A stretch of DNA of 64,000 nt, from NCBI GenBank assembly GCA_963575745.1, contig CAUYUJ010000891.1, forward strand, positions 1,360,993-1,424,992, read 5' to 3'. This DNA is from Prorocentrum cordatum. Its lineage: Eukaryota > Sar > Dinophyceae > Prorocentrales > Prorocentraceae. The notes below the pieces were generated by a model. It saw nothing but the letters and a program-made list of their open reading frames with translations. It made no database searches and was not told the DNA's origin. Positions 20,074 through 31,577 of the stretch are shown piece after piece (position 1 is the stretch's first letter; the number at the start of each line of letters is the position of its first letter). The translations under genes and the position numbers were made by a program.

Positions 20074-20747
20074 AGGGGGGGCAGGGTGGCCTCGCAGGTT
20101 TCGCGCACCGTCGGACCAGCTGTCTTCTCCACCCGCTCCTCCTCCCAATCCGCCGTCCTCTTGCTCCTCCTCCTGCTCCTCCTCCTCCTCCCTCCTCTTC
20201 TTCCCCCTCCCCTTCCCCATCCTCCCACATCCGTCCTCCTCAACATTCGCCTTATTGTCATGCTCATCCATCCTTCCTCTTCCCTCTTCGTGAAAAGCTG
20301 AATGAGTCCTCCATTACCCTTACATGGACTCCAAGCCCGCTCAAAATTTGAATGACTCATTACCTTCCTCCTTCTCCTCCCTCCTCATCCTCATGTTCGT
20401 CCCTTATCCCTCATCCCTCCTCCCTCTCGCTCGTCCTCTTCGACTCTTCCCCTTCTGCCTCCTCCTTCTCATGAATCCTTATCTTCGGCCTCTTCCTCCT
20501 CCTGCTCTTCCTCCTCCTCCTCCTTCTCCTCCTCATCCATCCTCATCATCATCATCATGGTAAGCAGGATCACCAGCATCAGCATCACCACCACGAGCAT
20601 CATCATCATCAGCATCATCATCATTATCGGCATCAGCAGCATCGTCATCCTTGCCTTCGTTCTCCTCCTCCTTCTCCAGCCTTTTATGTCCCCCCTCCTC
20701 CCCTTCGTCGTCCTCCTCCTCCGTCCTCCACGTCCCCGCATCTGGAG
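20074..20747. repeat. Pyrimidine-rich block with CAT microsatellite
   Basis: CTC-rich tracts (20160-20220, 20470-20540), a CAT/CAG tract (20540-20645) and a short pyrimidine stretch leading to a CTGGAG acceptor-like site at 20747. Confidence 0.7.
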
Positions 20748-20862
20748 GTTGCAGCCTGGCTCGAGGAACACATCATACCGCAGGGCCTCTCGGAGGAGGA
20801 CTACTTTCAGGGCGACAAGTACCCAAAGGCCGTCGCCTTCAGCGGCTCCAGTGGGGAGAGGG
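20748..20862 (+). CDS. Exon-like island, unknown protein
   Basis: The frame reads VAAWLEEHIIPQGLSEEDYF, QGDKYPKAVAFSG and SSGERDAPW. It is acidic and helical, with codon and amino-acid use quite unlike the repeats on either side, so I regard it as a real exon. No family recognised. CAT microsatellites flank it within 100 bp on each side. The end is uncertain. Confidence 0.5.
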
Positions 20863-20919
20863 ACGCTCCATGGGCCAGCCTCGTGCTCCTCGTCTTCTTC
20901 ATCTCCTCCTCTTCCTCCT

Positions 20920-21185
20920 GGTCATCATCCTCACCACCATCATGATCATCCTCATCACCAGAATCACCATCATCAACATCATCAACAACATCATCATAGT
21001 CATCATCAGCAGCATCACGATCAGCCAAAGTATCATCTGTCTCATCTTCATCATCATCGGCAGCATCGTCATCAGCGTCAGAATCATCATCTGCAGCAAC
21101 ATCGTCATCATCATCATGAGCATCATCATCAGCATCATCAGTATCATCACTATCGAATTCAGCATCGTCAGCATCAGTATCCTCA
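20920..21185. repeat. (CAT)n/CAG microsatellite
   Basis: ATCATC with CAG and GTC interruptions. Similar blocks lie at 20540, 21600, 49500, 51535 and 53765. Confidence 0.9.
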
Positions 21186-22329
21186 TCATTGTCTGCCATG
21201 TTGCCCCTCATCGTGGTCACCATAACTCTGCCTCCGCATCCTGCTCCTGTTCCTCCTCCTCATCGTCCTCATGATCCCCCTTTCACCCTCACCCGATTTC
21301 GCCGCATGCTGCTTCTCCTCGTACGTGGTCTTAGAACCGACGTATCCCCTAACCCCCCACCACCACCACCACCACCACCACCACCCCACCCCCCACTGTT
21401 CCTTCCCCCCCACCCCCAGAAAGCACACACACACATAGCACCTCACGTAGAAGCCATGACACAGCATTACAACAAGTTCAACGCCCTACTACGACACTAG
21501 AATAGCCCGGCGTCCTTCGACTCGACCTCCTCGTCCTCCTCGTCCTCCTCCTTGTCGTCCTTCGCGTCTTTCTCGTCGTCCCCTCCTCTTCTTCCGCCTT
21601 CTCATCATTATCAGCAGCAGCAGCATCATCGGCATCATCAACATCATCATCAGCATCATCATCATCGTCGTCATCATCATTATCATCATCCTTATCCTCC
21701 CCCGCCTTCTGGTCCTCATCCCCCTCGTCCTTCAGAGGCGTCTCATCCTGCTGAGTTCCGCCTAACGCCTGAAAGACTGCAATCGCCCGAGGGGAGTACC
21801 CACCTCATCCGAAGCGAACAAGAATAGCCCTGCTCCATCCGATACACATGCGTGCACCAAAGGACATGGAATTCTTTCGACGCTTACATAGAAAGCCATG
21901 GACGCCGCTTGAGATCTGGCAGTGGCGGCATTCCAACGTCCCACAGTCACCTGAACACCTTGGAGATGTAGGTAACGAGTATGGGTCGCAGGAGGGCGAG
22001 GAAAGAAGACAAGGAGACGAGGCGGTGTTGGTTAAGAAGCGACAGGGAGGAAACGAACAAGCAGGAAGCAGACGACGAAGAGGTAAATAACGGATAGCTG
22101 CGAGACGGGGTGAGTAAAGGAGGGAACGCAAAGGCAAGGGATAGAAATAAGGTCGGTCGCCGACGAAAGACGACGGCTCTTCCCCCAGCTAGCAAGTCAT
22201 GTAGGAATGCTGCCAGGCCGACATCGCGCGATAGTTTCTCGTTGGTGGCCCTGCACGCTTGGGAGGGGCACTCGCATTGCGCAGTGGCACAGCCGGATCC
22301 GTTGGAGAGCTTCTGTTTGGATTGAGATA
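21186..22329. other. No supported gene; CCA and CAT tracts
   Basis: A CCACCA tract at 21357-21392 and a CAT tract at 21600-21700. The 21840-22100 part has an AT-richer composition and open frames without motif. Confidence 0.45.
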
Positions 22330-24420
22330 GGACCGCACCGCGCTCCACCTCCTGGGAGCCCAAGAAAGTGGCGACAGTCGCGCAGTTGACAGCACACAGG
22401 GAGAGCGAGGTTCCGTATGGGGTCTGCGCAGGACCGCACTCCGCGGAACATCCCAGGAGCTCACGCTGTCGAAAGTCTCGCAGGTGGCAGCACCCAGGGA
22501 GGCCGAAGTCTCGTTCGGGTCTGCGTGGGACGTCACGCCGGCGGACCTTCCAGGAGCTCACGAGAGCGGCGACAGTGCACGCAGCTGGCAGACATCGGGG
22601 AAGCGAGTCCCCGTTCTGGGTCAGCCCAGGACCGCACCTTGCTGGACGTCCCAGGGGCTCACGAAAGCGGCGACGGCTCGGCAGCTGGTAGCACCCATGG
22701 AGATCCAGGTCTCGTTTGGTTTTTGCTTAGGACGTCACCCCGCTGGACCTCTCAGGAGCTCACGAAAGTGGCAACAGTTGCGCACGCAAGTCAGCACCCA
22801 GGGAGAGCGAAGCCTCGTGTGGGTCAGCGTGGGACGTCACCCATCTGGACCTGTCAGGAGCTCACGAAAGTGGCGACAGCTGCGTAGGTCGCAGCACCCA
22901 GGGAGGACGAAGCCTCGTTTGGGTCCACGTATACATAGGGCGTCACCCCACTGGACCCCTCGGGAGCTCTCGAAAGCGACAACCGTCACGCAATTCGCAG
23001 CACGTCGGGACGTGGGGTCAAATTAGGAGCTCTCTGTAGGACCGCACCGCGCTGGACACCCAGGAGCCCACGTGAGTGGCGACTGTTGGGCGACGCAAAA
23101 AACGGGGTCGACTGCGCCGACATTGGCGTACAAGCTGCCCTTCGTAAGCTCGCGCGGAAACGCCTTCGCTTCCAGCGTAGTGTGCCGTGTTGGCGGCCCG
23201 CAGAAGCCGCGGCATAACGTCGCTGTGCCAACTCGCGTAAGACCCCTCGTTGATCGTCGCCCAGCTGCGCTGAAGGCACCACCTGGGGGAGGGAGGGCGG
23301 CGCTGGCGGAGAACGAGGCCCAGCACGGCCAGCTCAACACCATCCGACCGCTGCAGAGCTGGCAGCACCCAGAGGGAGGGCCAGGCCCCGCCTGGATCCC
23401 CGTGCAGGGCCGCACTCCGCTGTGAACCCCGAGCTCACGAAGGTCCGGGTGGCGACAGCTGCGCTCTTGGCAGCACCCAGGGCTTGGCACCGCTCGGACG
23501 CCTGTATTTTTGTTCCTCGGCGAGGGCCATCGAGGCGCATGTCGGGTCATCTTGCGGGAATGCACGCAGGAAGCCGAGAAGATGCGCGGGGAATGGGCGT
23601 CCGAGCGATGGCGAGGGGAGGGTGAGGTCGCACGTGGACCCCCGCTGGACCCACCCCGCCAGGAGCCCACGGAGGTGTCGGCAGCTGCGCAGTGGGCAGC
23701 AGCCACCGAGGGCGAGTTCTCATGTGGATTCCCGTCGGGCCGCTTACAGCTGGGCCATCCCAGGCCGGGCGAGAGTGCCGACAGTCGCGCAGGTGGCACC
23801 TCACAGTGAGAACGAGACCTCATCCGCTGGACACCCCTCAGGAGCTCACGAAAGTGGTGCCAGCTGCGTTGCCGACAGCACCCTGGGAGGGCGAGGTCTG
23901 GGCGAGGTCTCAGTGAGATCCCAATCGGAGTGCATTCCGCTGAACCACACCGGAGCTCAGGAAAGGTGGCGACAGCTGCGATGCTGGCAGCACCAAGAGA
24001 GGGTGAGATACCATTTGGATCCCATTCCGTTGGACCATCCAAGGGCTTACGAAAGGGACGACAGTCGCGTAGTTGACAGCACACAGGTAGGACGAGGTCA
24101 GATTCGAAGCCCCGTCGGACCGCACCCCGCTGGACCTCCCAGGAGCTCACGAAAGTGTTGTTGTCATCTGCGCAGCTGGCATCACCCAGGGAGGGCGAGT
24201 TTTAATGTGGAACCCCATAGGACCGCACTCTGCTAGACCCCCTGGGAGCTCACGAAGGTGGCGATATTTTGCGCAGTTGGCAGCCCCCAGGGAGAGCGAT
24301 GTCCCATGAGGATCTCCGTAGGACCGATCTCCGCTGGACGTCCGAGGAGCTCATGAAAGTTGCGACAGTTGCACAATTGGCAGCAGCTGGCAGCGCCCAG
24401 GGAGGCTAGCTAGGAGGTAG
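22330..24420. repeat. About 90-bp tandem array, about 20 units with interruptions
   Basis: Diverged units carrying GGACCGCACTCCGCTGGAC, TCCAGGAGCTCACGAAAG, GGCGACAGTTGCGCAG and GGCAGCACCCAGGGAGAGCGA. Interruptions of non-repeat sequence sit near 23090-23310 and 23490-23640. Long frames on both strands derive from the repeat. Confidence 0.85.
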
Positions 24421-24781
24421 GTCGGAGGCAGGAGGAAACGAGGAGGTGGGAAGAGGCTCGAAAAGGAAGGAGTAGAGAAACAGCCGTGCTCCATTCTAAG
24501 GGAGTCCCCAGCCAACGGAGCGTTGGGAAGCAAGAAGTGCATTTGAATTCGTTCGGCCCTCTGGTGCCTCCTTGAGACCCGGGCCGATCCACCCACACTA
24601 CCCAGACACGCGATGTCTTTATTTGGCCAGTTTCTCGTCCCGAGCCGTCTTTTGATTGTTCTTGGGGGCACCAGAGGCCAAAGAGGGGCCAATATCTTCT
24701 GTCGTGATGTCTTCACGACGCAAGTGTGTTTGGGTCTCATCCGCCGACGACGACTGCCCAAGGAGCGTCCGTCTCCCTTCC
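24421..24781. other. Upstream flank of patatin-like exon; R1 piece
   Basis: Unique sequence followed by an R1-like segment around 24600-24700. The last part is pyrimidine-rich and precedes the first patatin-like exon. Confidence 0.4.
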
Positions 24782-24852
24782 GGCGGGGGCTCTCTCGCAG
24801 CAGTTGCCCTGGCCACCGGGATTCCGGTACGCCCACTGTTCGAGGACACCGG
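24782..24852 (+). CDS. Patatin-like phospholipase, candidate nucleophile-region exon
   Basis: The frame reads GGGSLAAVALATGIPVRPLF then EDTGW. In patatin-like (PNPLA) hydrolases the nucleophile motif G-x-S-x-G is followed by S-L/A-x-A-x-A-L-A, which this resembles; the Ser itself would come from the previous exon or the start of this one. A TCTCTCGCAG acceptor inside would instead begin the exon at 24801 (AVALATGIPV). Patatin-like enzymes hydrolyse acyl esters of membrane lipids. The call rests on agreement with the three downstream exons, not on this piece alone. Confidence 0.45.
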
Positions 24853-24884
24853 GTGGGGAGGATGAGGAGGCGGGAGGTGGAAGA

Positions 24885-26060
24885 GGAGGAGGAGGAGGAG
24901 AAGGAGGAAGAGTAGGAGGAGAATGGAGGCGAACGTTGAGGAAGTGGTGGTGGTTGTGTGGCGTTTGAATGCTTTGTTTTTTGTTTGTGGGGACCAGTTC
25001 GATATTTTGTGATGGTCCTGCTGGGCTATGGAAAGCGGGGAGAGGTCACAAAGAGGTCAGATGTGATCGGCTGTTTCTTATTGGGCGTTTCGATGCGTAT
25101 CGATGTTTCTGGAGGAAGAGGATGAAGAGAAAGAAGGATCAGGAATGACAAGAGGAGGGTGCGGACGAGGACGAGGAGGAGGGGGGGAATGAGGAGGAGA
25201 AGGAGAAGGATATGCAAGTGGACGTGGACATGTAGGGAGAGGAGGAGGAGGAGGAGGAGGAGGAGGAGGAGGAGGAGAAGAAGAAGGTGTTTCGATAATT
25301 CCAGGTTTCTTCAGGGTGTCGGTGGCGAGAGGGAGGGACAAACTACTAGGAACGTATGTGCTTTTTGTGGGCGAGGTGAGAAGCACGAGGGGGAGGTTGA
25401 GGTGGAGGGAGAGGAGCATGAGCAGGACTAACATAACAAGGGGGGGGCCAGGAGGACTAGGAGTAAGAGGAGGAGCAAGAAGATGAGCAAGGAGGAGGAC
25501 CAGACGAGGAGCAGGAGGGGGAGGATGAGGACCATGGAGGGGAGGAAAGAACCAGGATGATACGGAACTTGCCCCTCGCAGCAACGGCCATGGCCACCCC
25601 ATACGGCTCCCGTTCCAGGGTCCGGAGAAGCATGAGGATGAGGAGGAAGGGTGTGAGAAAGAGGTGTGCACGGGACCAGAAGAATTCCAACATGGGATTT
25701 GGAGGAGCAGCAGCAGCAGCACCAGGACCAAGAGGACAAAGAGGAGCAAGAGGAGAGGAAGAGGAGGAAGAGGTGAGGGCGAGGGAAGAGGAAGAGGAGG
25801 AGGAGGAGGAGAAGGAGGAGGAGGGGGATGAGGAAGGGGGGGAGGAGGAGGAGGAGGAGGAGGAGGGGGAGGGGGAGGAGGAGGAGAAGGAGAGGGAAGA
25901 GGAAGAGGAGGAGGAGGAGGAGGAGGAAGAGGAGGGGGAAGAGGAGGAGGAGAGGGAGGAAAAGGAGGGAAACGAGGAGGAGCAGAAGGTGGAGGAGCAA
26001 CAGGGATAACGAGGAGGAGAAGGAGGAGGAGGAGGAGGCCCTTGCCATGTGGCATATCCA
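24885..26060. repeat. (GGA)n and AGGAGG purine tracts
   Basis: Purine tracts at 24885-24925, 25225-25275 and 25740-26040, with interrupted AGGAGG elsewhere. Strand bias is opposite to the CTC tracts in most of the window. Frames are Glu/Gly/Arg artefacts. Confidence 0.85.
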
Positions 26061-26369
26061 TTCGGCGCCAACTCGAGGACGTGGTCGCAGCACACCCGAT
26101 GTGCAGCCGCAACCCGTTCATGATGCTGCCCGCTGTTGAGAAGGTCCTCCCTCATCTTTCTCCTCCTCCTCTTCCTCCTCCTCCTCCTACTCGGTCCTAC
26201 TCCTACTCCTTTTTTCCCTCTTCCTTGTCGCCCTCCCTTCCCATCTTCCTTCTCCTCCCACCCCAACCTGATCCCCCTTCCATTTCTTTTCCTTACATAG
26301 ATAGCCCTGTCCGGTCGCACCCCAAGACGTGTTGGTAAGGCGGGCCGGGCGTTTCGCCTGAGACCTCCT

Positions 26370-26665
26370 CACCGCCTGCGATCCTGAAATTAAGATTTGG
26401 AACAGCTTCAAGGACGGAGGGCGGATCGTTCTCAAAATGTGCCTATCGCTTTTGCGCCGCGCACATTCTTTTTGAACAAATTGCAGCAGCTTCACAGATG
26501 TACGGCGGCCCGTTTTCAAAATGTGGCGCTTGCCTTAGCGCCGCTCACATCCGTCTTCAAAGTTTGCAGCAGATTCTAGGATGCAGGGCGGCTCATGTTC
26601 AAAAAGTGGCTCTCGCTATAGCGCCGCTCACATCGGTCTTGAAACTTTGAAGCAACTTGAAGGCT
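26370..26665. repeat. Dispersed repeat R2 array, three to four units
   Basis: The most regular R2 array, with a period of about 86 bp: each unit has TTGCAGCAGCTTCA...GG, GTTTTCAAAATGTGGC and GCGCCGCTCACAT. Confidence 0.8.
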
Positions 26666-27922
26666 TCGTATGGTCGAAGTTCCAGGAGTGGTGTTCTGGC
26701 ACGATTTACGAGTGCCAGGACGCAACAGCCACGATGATGCGCGATGTTGAAGTCCCAAGAATGGTGTCCTGACACGACTTGTGGTTGTTAAGACGCAGCG
26801 GCAGTCAAGTTGATCTCTGGCGTTAAAGCCCCTGTAATCGCTCTTTGGCACGGTTGGGGATTCTCAGACGGTTGTCTTCCAATGGGGCACTTCTCGCACA
26901 GAAGTTGAATTCTTACAGGAGCTTGTGAAGAGGGAACTGGGAGGGAGAATTTGCCGGAACGTCCCGGATGCCGTTTGGGTTTGATTTGGTGTTCTTGTTT
27001 CTCTTCTTCCTACTCCTCCTCCTCCTCCTCCCACTTCTCCCCCCCTCTCTTTCTCCTCCCCTCCTTTCCCACCCCTCTTCCCCCCCAGGCGCCAAACAAA
27101 TAATTAAAATAATCGTTTCCTCTTCCCGCTCCTCCCCTTCCCGCGAGAGGGGAGAAGGAGCAGCAGCAGCAGCAGGAGCCTCGTCGAAGAGGGGACGGTG
27201 GCGCGCCGATCTTGCAAGCTTGAGCGCGTGTCGCGGGCAGCGGCGCTTGGCGGGCTACCCCCAGCGGTGCATAAGCAGAGGCATACATAACAGGGTTCAG
27301 CACCTTGGCTTGTCTTGTCCTGTCGTAAGGGATCTGGCCCCCAGCGACTCGAAGACCGTGGGACACGGGAGGGAGGGGGAGTCGGACGGAGCTAGGGCGA
27401 GGACAAATCCGTTCCGTCACGCTCTGAGAAGGCCGCGGCGCCCGAGACATTTTCCAACGCAGCCGGACCTCAGAGATTCTCGATTTGTGGTCAGACTGGT
27501 GGAGACGGGTGGACATGAAGGCCCAATGGAACAGGAGGAGGAGGTGCTGGAGGGGGGCACCCAGAGCTCCGATGTGTTGTTTTTTTCAAGGCGGTGTCCC
27601 CAGAAGTCCCGACCCTTTCGTCCTTGGGCCTGGCGAGGCTCCCCAGAGGCCGAAAACGGCGAAACACCTCCGTCGTGCTTTTTTGAGAACGTTGAAGCCT
27701 GAGATCCTGGCGACTCAACTTTTTGTTCCGGGCTGGGCGTTTTCGTCCGGTTTCGGGCCGCGCGGGCCCTCACCGATCGATCCAGCTCGAAAAACGACGC
27801 AGGAAGATAGGGTCTGGGGCCCCGGTCGCTCAGTTTTTTCGAGACGTCGGATCTCCGGGAATGTCTTCGGGGGGGGGGGCGGGGGGGGCACCAGCGGGGC
27901 GGAGCCCCCCCCGCCCACCGAG
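26666..27922. other. Putative intron sequence with R1-family copies
   Basis: Contains a CTCCTC tract (27010-27090), AGCAGC (27160-27180) and two R1-family copies (about 27570-27700 and 27715-27860). The end is G-rich, then CCCGCCCACCGAG, an acceptor-like site for the next exon. Confidence 0.45.
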
Positions 27923-28022
27923 GTCATGCAGACGTGGCTCCCCCGGAACGCGGCGCGGTCCGCGACCGGCAGGGTGCGCGTGCTGCTCACGCGGGTGTCG
28001 TTGCGCCCGCCGTTCCTCACCG
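27923..28022 (+). CDS. Patatin-like phospholipase, middle exon
   Basis: The frame reads VMQTWLPRNAARSATGRVRV then LLTRVSLRPPFLTG. This fits the PNPLA region in which an LP-x-D-A-H-like helix is followed by GR-L-x-V-S-L-TR and a V-S-x-F strand. The next recognised exon, 14 kb on, continues directly with FDSWSDVF, matching the family's S-x-F-x-S-x-x-D-L segment. The donor is not clear; the sequence after it contains a GGCGCGCGCCAGG core like that of the inverted-repeat elements. The retroelement begins about 210 bp further on. Confidence 0.55.
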
Positions 28023-28232
28023 GCGTGGCGCGCGCCAGGCGGGGCGCTCCAGAAGGGGCCTCGCCTTCGAGGGGTCGAAGGAGTGGGCATCTCTGCCTCG
28101 GCGGAGGGCCGGCGGTGAGCGGCGGAAGTAAGCCGAGGCCGCCTCCGTTGGCGGAAGACCGCGGAAAGCCAGCGGATGTTTGCGGAAGACAAAACATGTT
28201 TTCCAAGAGACGCAAATGTTTTCAGGTTGAGA

Positions 28233-28483
28233 GACTCGACAGTGAGCTGGGCGTTGCATGTGGGTGGGAACGAGCGTGCATCCGCGGCTGCTTGGCTCAA
28301 AGCGGCCGGCCGCCCAGATCTGACTACACCTCAGCGCGAGGTGTACCATTTGCCATCGATACCAAAACTGCTTGAGATGACTCGCCCCCTACTACTAAGA
28401 CTATCGCTACTACGGTACAACAGAGCGGGAGCTGGGCTTCGCATAGAGCGAAGCTGCTGGTTGGGCCTCCCAACCCCGTTCAA
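28233..28483 (+). repeat. 5' long terminal repeat
   Basis: About 250 bp, matching 40989-41239 with some 17 substitutions and no length change. It includes the short hairpin ACCTCAGCGCGAGGT and, near its end, GGCTTCGCATAGAGCGAAGC, a diverged form of a perfect hairpin kept in the 3' copy. The exact terminus is uncertain: similarity starts at GACTC before AGTGAGC and fades after GTTCAA. Confidence 0.85.
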
Positions 28484-28486
28484 ACT

Positions 28487-28504
28487 TGGTAGCGGAGCTG
28501 GTAG
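28487..28504 (+). promoter_or_regulatory. Primer-binding-site-like sequence
   Basis: TGGTAGCGGAGC begins about four bases after the 5' repeat. It starts with TGG, complementary to the CCA tail of tRNAs, and resembles primer sites complementary to initiator tRNA-Met. This supports reverse-transcriptional origin of the element. Confidence 0.5.
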
Positions 28505-28672
28505 ATGGTGGTCAGTTCTAGCTCTATTCCTCACTATCCACGACACTATATGGTGGATTACTGACGTCGTGGAACATCAGGGTGCAGTGGGTTTGCGCGG
28601 AGGAATGTATATAACTACGCAGCATAGCAAGGACACTTGCAGTGACACTTCTGCCCACGCGGAGGCGTTCAC

Positions 28673-29029
28673 TTGCGTCCTACATCCCTGCGCTACTACA
28701 CTCCTGAAGTCCACCCTCCTACTCCAATTGGAAACATATTGGAATACATACTGCATGGAAACATGCGATACGACATTGTGCCGTCTCCACCCCCACGCAG
28801 GCTTACGACCACATACTGCAAACCCCAACCGCCTACATCCGACTACGACCTGCGAGGCCATTGGATTGGTATTATCATATTTGGGCTCACGTGGGCCGCT
28901 ATCGGGTGCGCGGTAGGATACATATGCGTGGGGGAGACGACAAAAGAACGACCGGCCCCCATTGGGACCCGTCCGGTCAAGTACCTTTCCGCGAAGTCGT
29001 CCGCGAGGTACATGCCTGGATCAACATGA
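28673..29029 (+). CDS. ORF between 5' LTR and gag, one hydrophobic segment
   Basis: About 118 codons open from a TTG (no ATG at the start). The C-terminal half has HWIGIIIFGLTWAAIGCAVG, long enough for one membrane helix, followed by a basic tail. I do not recognise it. It may be leader sequence that happens to be open, or a small element-encoded protein. It lies in the 620-bp stretch between the PBS-like site and gag. Confidence 0.25.
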   Translation: MRPTSLRYYTPEVHPPTPIGNILEYILHGNMRYDIVPSPPPRRLTTTYCKPQPPTSDYDLRGHWIGIIIFGLTWAAIGCAVGYICVGETTKERPAPIGTRPVKYLSAKSSARYMPGST

Positions 29030-29106
29030 CCACAGGCAACATGACGCCCTCCCAATAAGCTGAAGCCTTGCAGCGAGGCTTGTGAGGCCTCGCACGGACC
29101 ATAGCC

Positions 29107-30081
29107 ATGAGAGTTCCCCCAGCAGTTATCCATTTCGGTGTTAGCATAGGTGGCCGCCATACCGACGGTGTCACCTACATCATGTTCTTCGTAAGTACGA
29201 AGTTCAAGAATCTAGAAGAGGAGCGCCAACTCAACTCCGGTACAGCTCTCATTGACTTCCGAGTCCATGTGGGAGAACGGATCGACCAGACTTTGGCACG
29301 CTTCGAGATAGCCCGCTATGATGCTGAAACGGCAGGCTTTAACATCCCCAACTTCCCAATTCTAGCAGTCATTGTATTCAGAGCCCTTGGAGTGGGGACA
29401 TCGCGTGCACAGCAACTCCTGCAGCCACTAAACCACCACATGCCGAGGGACAAGCAACAGTTTGACTCTCTACTTGAACGCATGAGGTCATATGCACACA
29501 TTGCTGAGAGAACCCCTGGCAATATTGGTGGTATTTTCAGTCACGGTCACCGAACCGAGACCTTCCACGTTGAGGCAAACGCAGGGCAACCTGCTGATAA
29601 CGTCTGAAATGACGATCCGCAACCAACTGAGACCAGTACACTACTGGCTCAAAATGGTGGACCGGCTTCGGGGTCGCAAGACTCCCGGGCCAGGTTCCGG
29701 GGGCCGCCCGACGCGGCGTCCCCTACACAAGCCGCAATCCGAATGGGCTCCGCGGGGCAACCTGCTGAGTCCGACTTCGACTCCGGTACTGACACCGACA
29801 CGTCTTCGGACCAGGAGGCGACTGCCCTTGACTACTCCGATATGCCTACGTACCTTACGGAAGAGCAACAGGCGCGATGGTTATTGTTAGGATACCAGAA
29901 ACATTAACGCAGGTGGAGGCGATTTATGAAGAAGCCAGTTCGCAAAGCACGGCGCATCGTCCGACGGGCATTCAAGGGGAAAGGCAAGGGTCGAGGTAAG
30001 GGTAAAGGTAAGCGGCGGCGATTGCATGGCAGGGGCGTGTTAGCATTCCTTCCTAGCATCCCTCACCGGGCCATCACATGA
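29107..30081 (+). pseudogene. Gag-like capsid and basic region
   Basis: Starts at an ATG and runs in one frame to a TGA at 30079-30081 with only two internal stops (TGA 29605-29607, TAA 29905-29907). The first 167 codons contain a helical capsid-like segment (ERIDQTLARFEIARYDAETA, LAVIVFRALGVG, LLQPLNHHMPRDKQQFDSLL) of the kind found in Gag of dinoflagellate retroelements. The middle is acidic (SDFDSGTDTDTSSDQEA). The end is strongly basic (KKPVRKARRIVRRAFKGKGK), typical for nucleic-acid binding. Two hairpin motifs (29581, 29752) lie in phase, encoding AGQPA. Confidence 0.7.
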
Positions 30082-30133
30082 AGATATATTCCCAGGCGCA
30101 GGCAGGAACTGTAAGCTTGCATTAGGAAAAGGT

Positions 30134-31348
30134 AAGTGACGCCGGGGAAACCCGAAGGATGCCAACGGTAAAACTATGGAGGGCGACATATGCCACAGCA
30201 CAAAGCACTTTTGCCGCGACTGCCCTCAGGGCGAAGGGAGAGGCAGAGGTCCGTCGATACATGTGGCTCAAACTGATTCGGATATACAGCACGTTGACTG
30301 GGAGTCGCTTTTGGCCGACCCTGCCGATAGCTCAGTTGCAGTTGTTAACTTCATGGCTGCCAGACATTTGAGCGCCAGCGTGTCCCTCGAGAAGTACGCC
30401 GACGGGCTGTTCGAGGAGGTATTCACTGGCCACAGCGATATTGATCCGGCAGGCTGGCTGGGCATACCCATCGCGAGGCAACCTGCTGATATTGAATGCG
30501 TCGAGAACTTCCGCGCGCCCGCCGAAGGAGATGGCGAAATGGCGGGGGCGCCCGCGGATTCAGAAGCCACTGCTCCTGCAACAGAGGAGGACATACGGTT
30601 GATGCTGCGTCTTCGGGTTATTGGCAACCCGACAAACATCGAATTGAGCGATGACGACCCTTCGCGGGGAAGCCCGCGAGATGTTAGCGACCTGTCTGAG
30701 CGCATTCAGCATGGGCTCGGCCACAACGAAGGATTTCAATATGCATTCGTAGCTTCTGACCGCCCCATGAGCGGCCAGGAGCGATCGGCAAGCCGCCAGT
30801 CCTGGAGACGCAAGTATCGCGCCGACGACGATGACGAAGAATGGAAGATGACGCTCGTCTGGCACGTCGCGGTCGGGCCCGCGGCGGCTCGCCCGACCGC
30901 GCGCGCGCGCTCCAACGGCGCTCGATGTAGCGGCCCTCAGCGCCCTCTTCTTCCTGGCGCGGGGGGGCCAAAGACCCCCCCCCCATGGAGGGTCAGTAGA
31001 CCTGGCGCTCCCCCGAGGAAAGAGCGCCCGCGGGGACGCCCGCCTCAAGGGGGACAACCTCACGAAGAGCATCCAGAAGACGAAGTGCAGCGCCTTGTTG
31101 GCTACTCGGATGCTGGATTGGCTCGCCAGCACATAGACCCAGATGCAGCGCAACAGCGGTTGGGCAACGATTGGACTGAGCGCCAGATTCGCCGCGGGCA
31201 TTCTCTTCGCAAGGTTGGTCGACCAAAAAAACGTTATAAAGCAGGCAAGGTCATTCGCTCAAATAGGACAGGGGCTGCCAAAACACAAGAAGCCCCGATG
31301 AGGCGCGACCTCGACAGGGCCATCGTCGATGGGGCGGAAATTTTATAG
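30134..31348 (+). pseudogene. Zinc-knuckle segment and long linker
   Basis: A frame shifted against gag reads GNPKDANGKTMEGDICHSTK then HFCRDCPQ. This is a CCHC knuckle with spacing C-x2-C-x4-H-x4-C in which the first Cys is replaced by Gly (GDIC), so zinc binding is probably lost. It continues open to 31348 through a low-complexity linker; 30880-31060 is a GC-rich insertion coding Ala/Arg/Pro. Hairpin motifs at 30473 and 30542 are in phase. Confidence 0.55.
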
Positions 31349-31577
31349 AGGCGTGGTTTGCGCATGCTTCGAGCATGCCGACCACGGGCTCGGCCGCCCC
31401 ATGAGGCGCCCATCAAGGGGCCCCAACTTCCGCAAGGCACCGCGGGCTGGTCGCACGGTGATGGTCGGGGCGACTGTGCCGATCCAAATGCAACACAATA
31501 CAACGAGCAGTTGACGGAGGACGACTACGAGCAAGCTACAGCTCAAGAGATATCCCAATCTATTAAGCGAGGGATGC

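Noticed and set aside
22360-24236. Several 100-250 codon frames with repeated peptide blocks on both strands
   Set aside because: They follow the roughly 90-bp repeat period and appear in competing frames.
28265-28310. CCGCGGCTGCTTGGCTCAAAG in both LTRs as a spliced-leader relict
   Set aside because: Shares TTGGCTCAA and CCG but needs a gap and several mismatches; weaker than the three relicts reported. Could be tested with other LTR copies.
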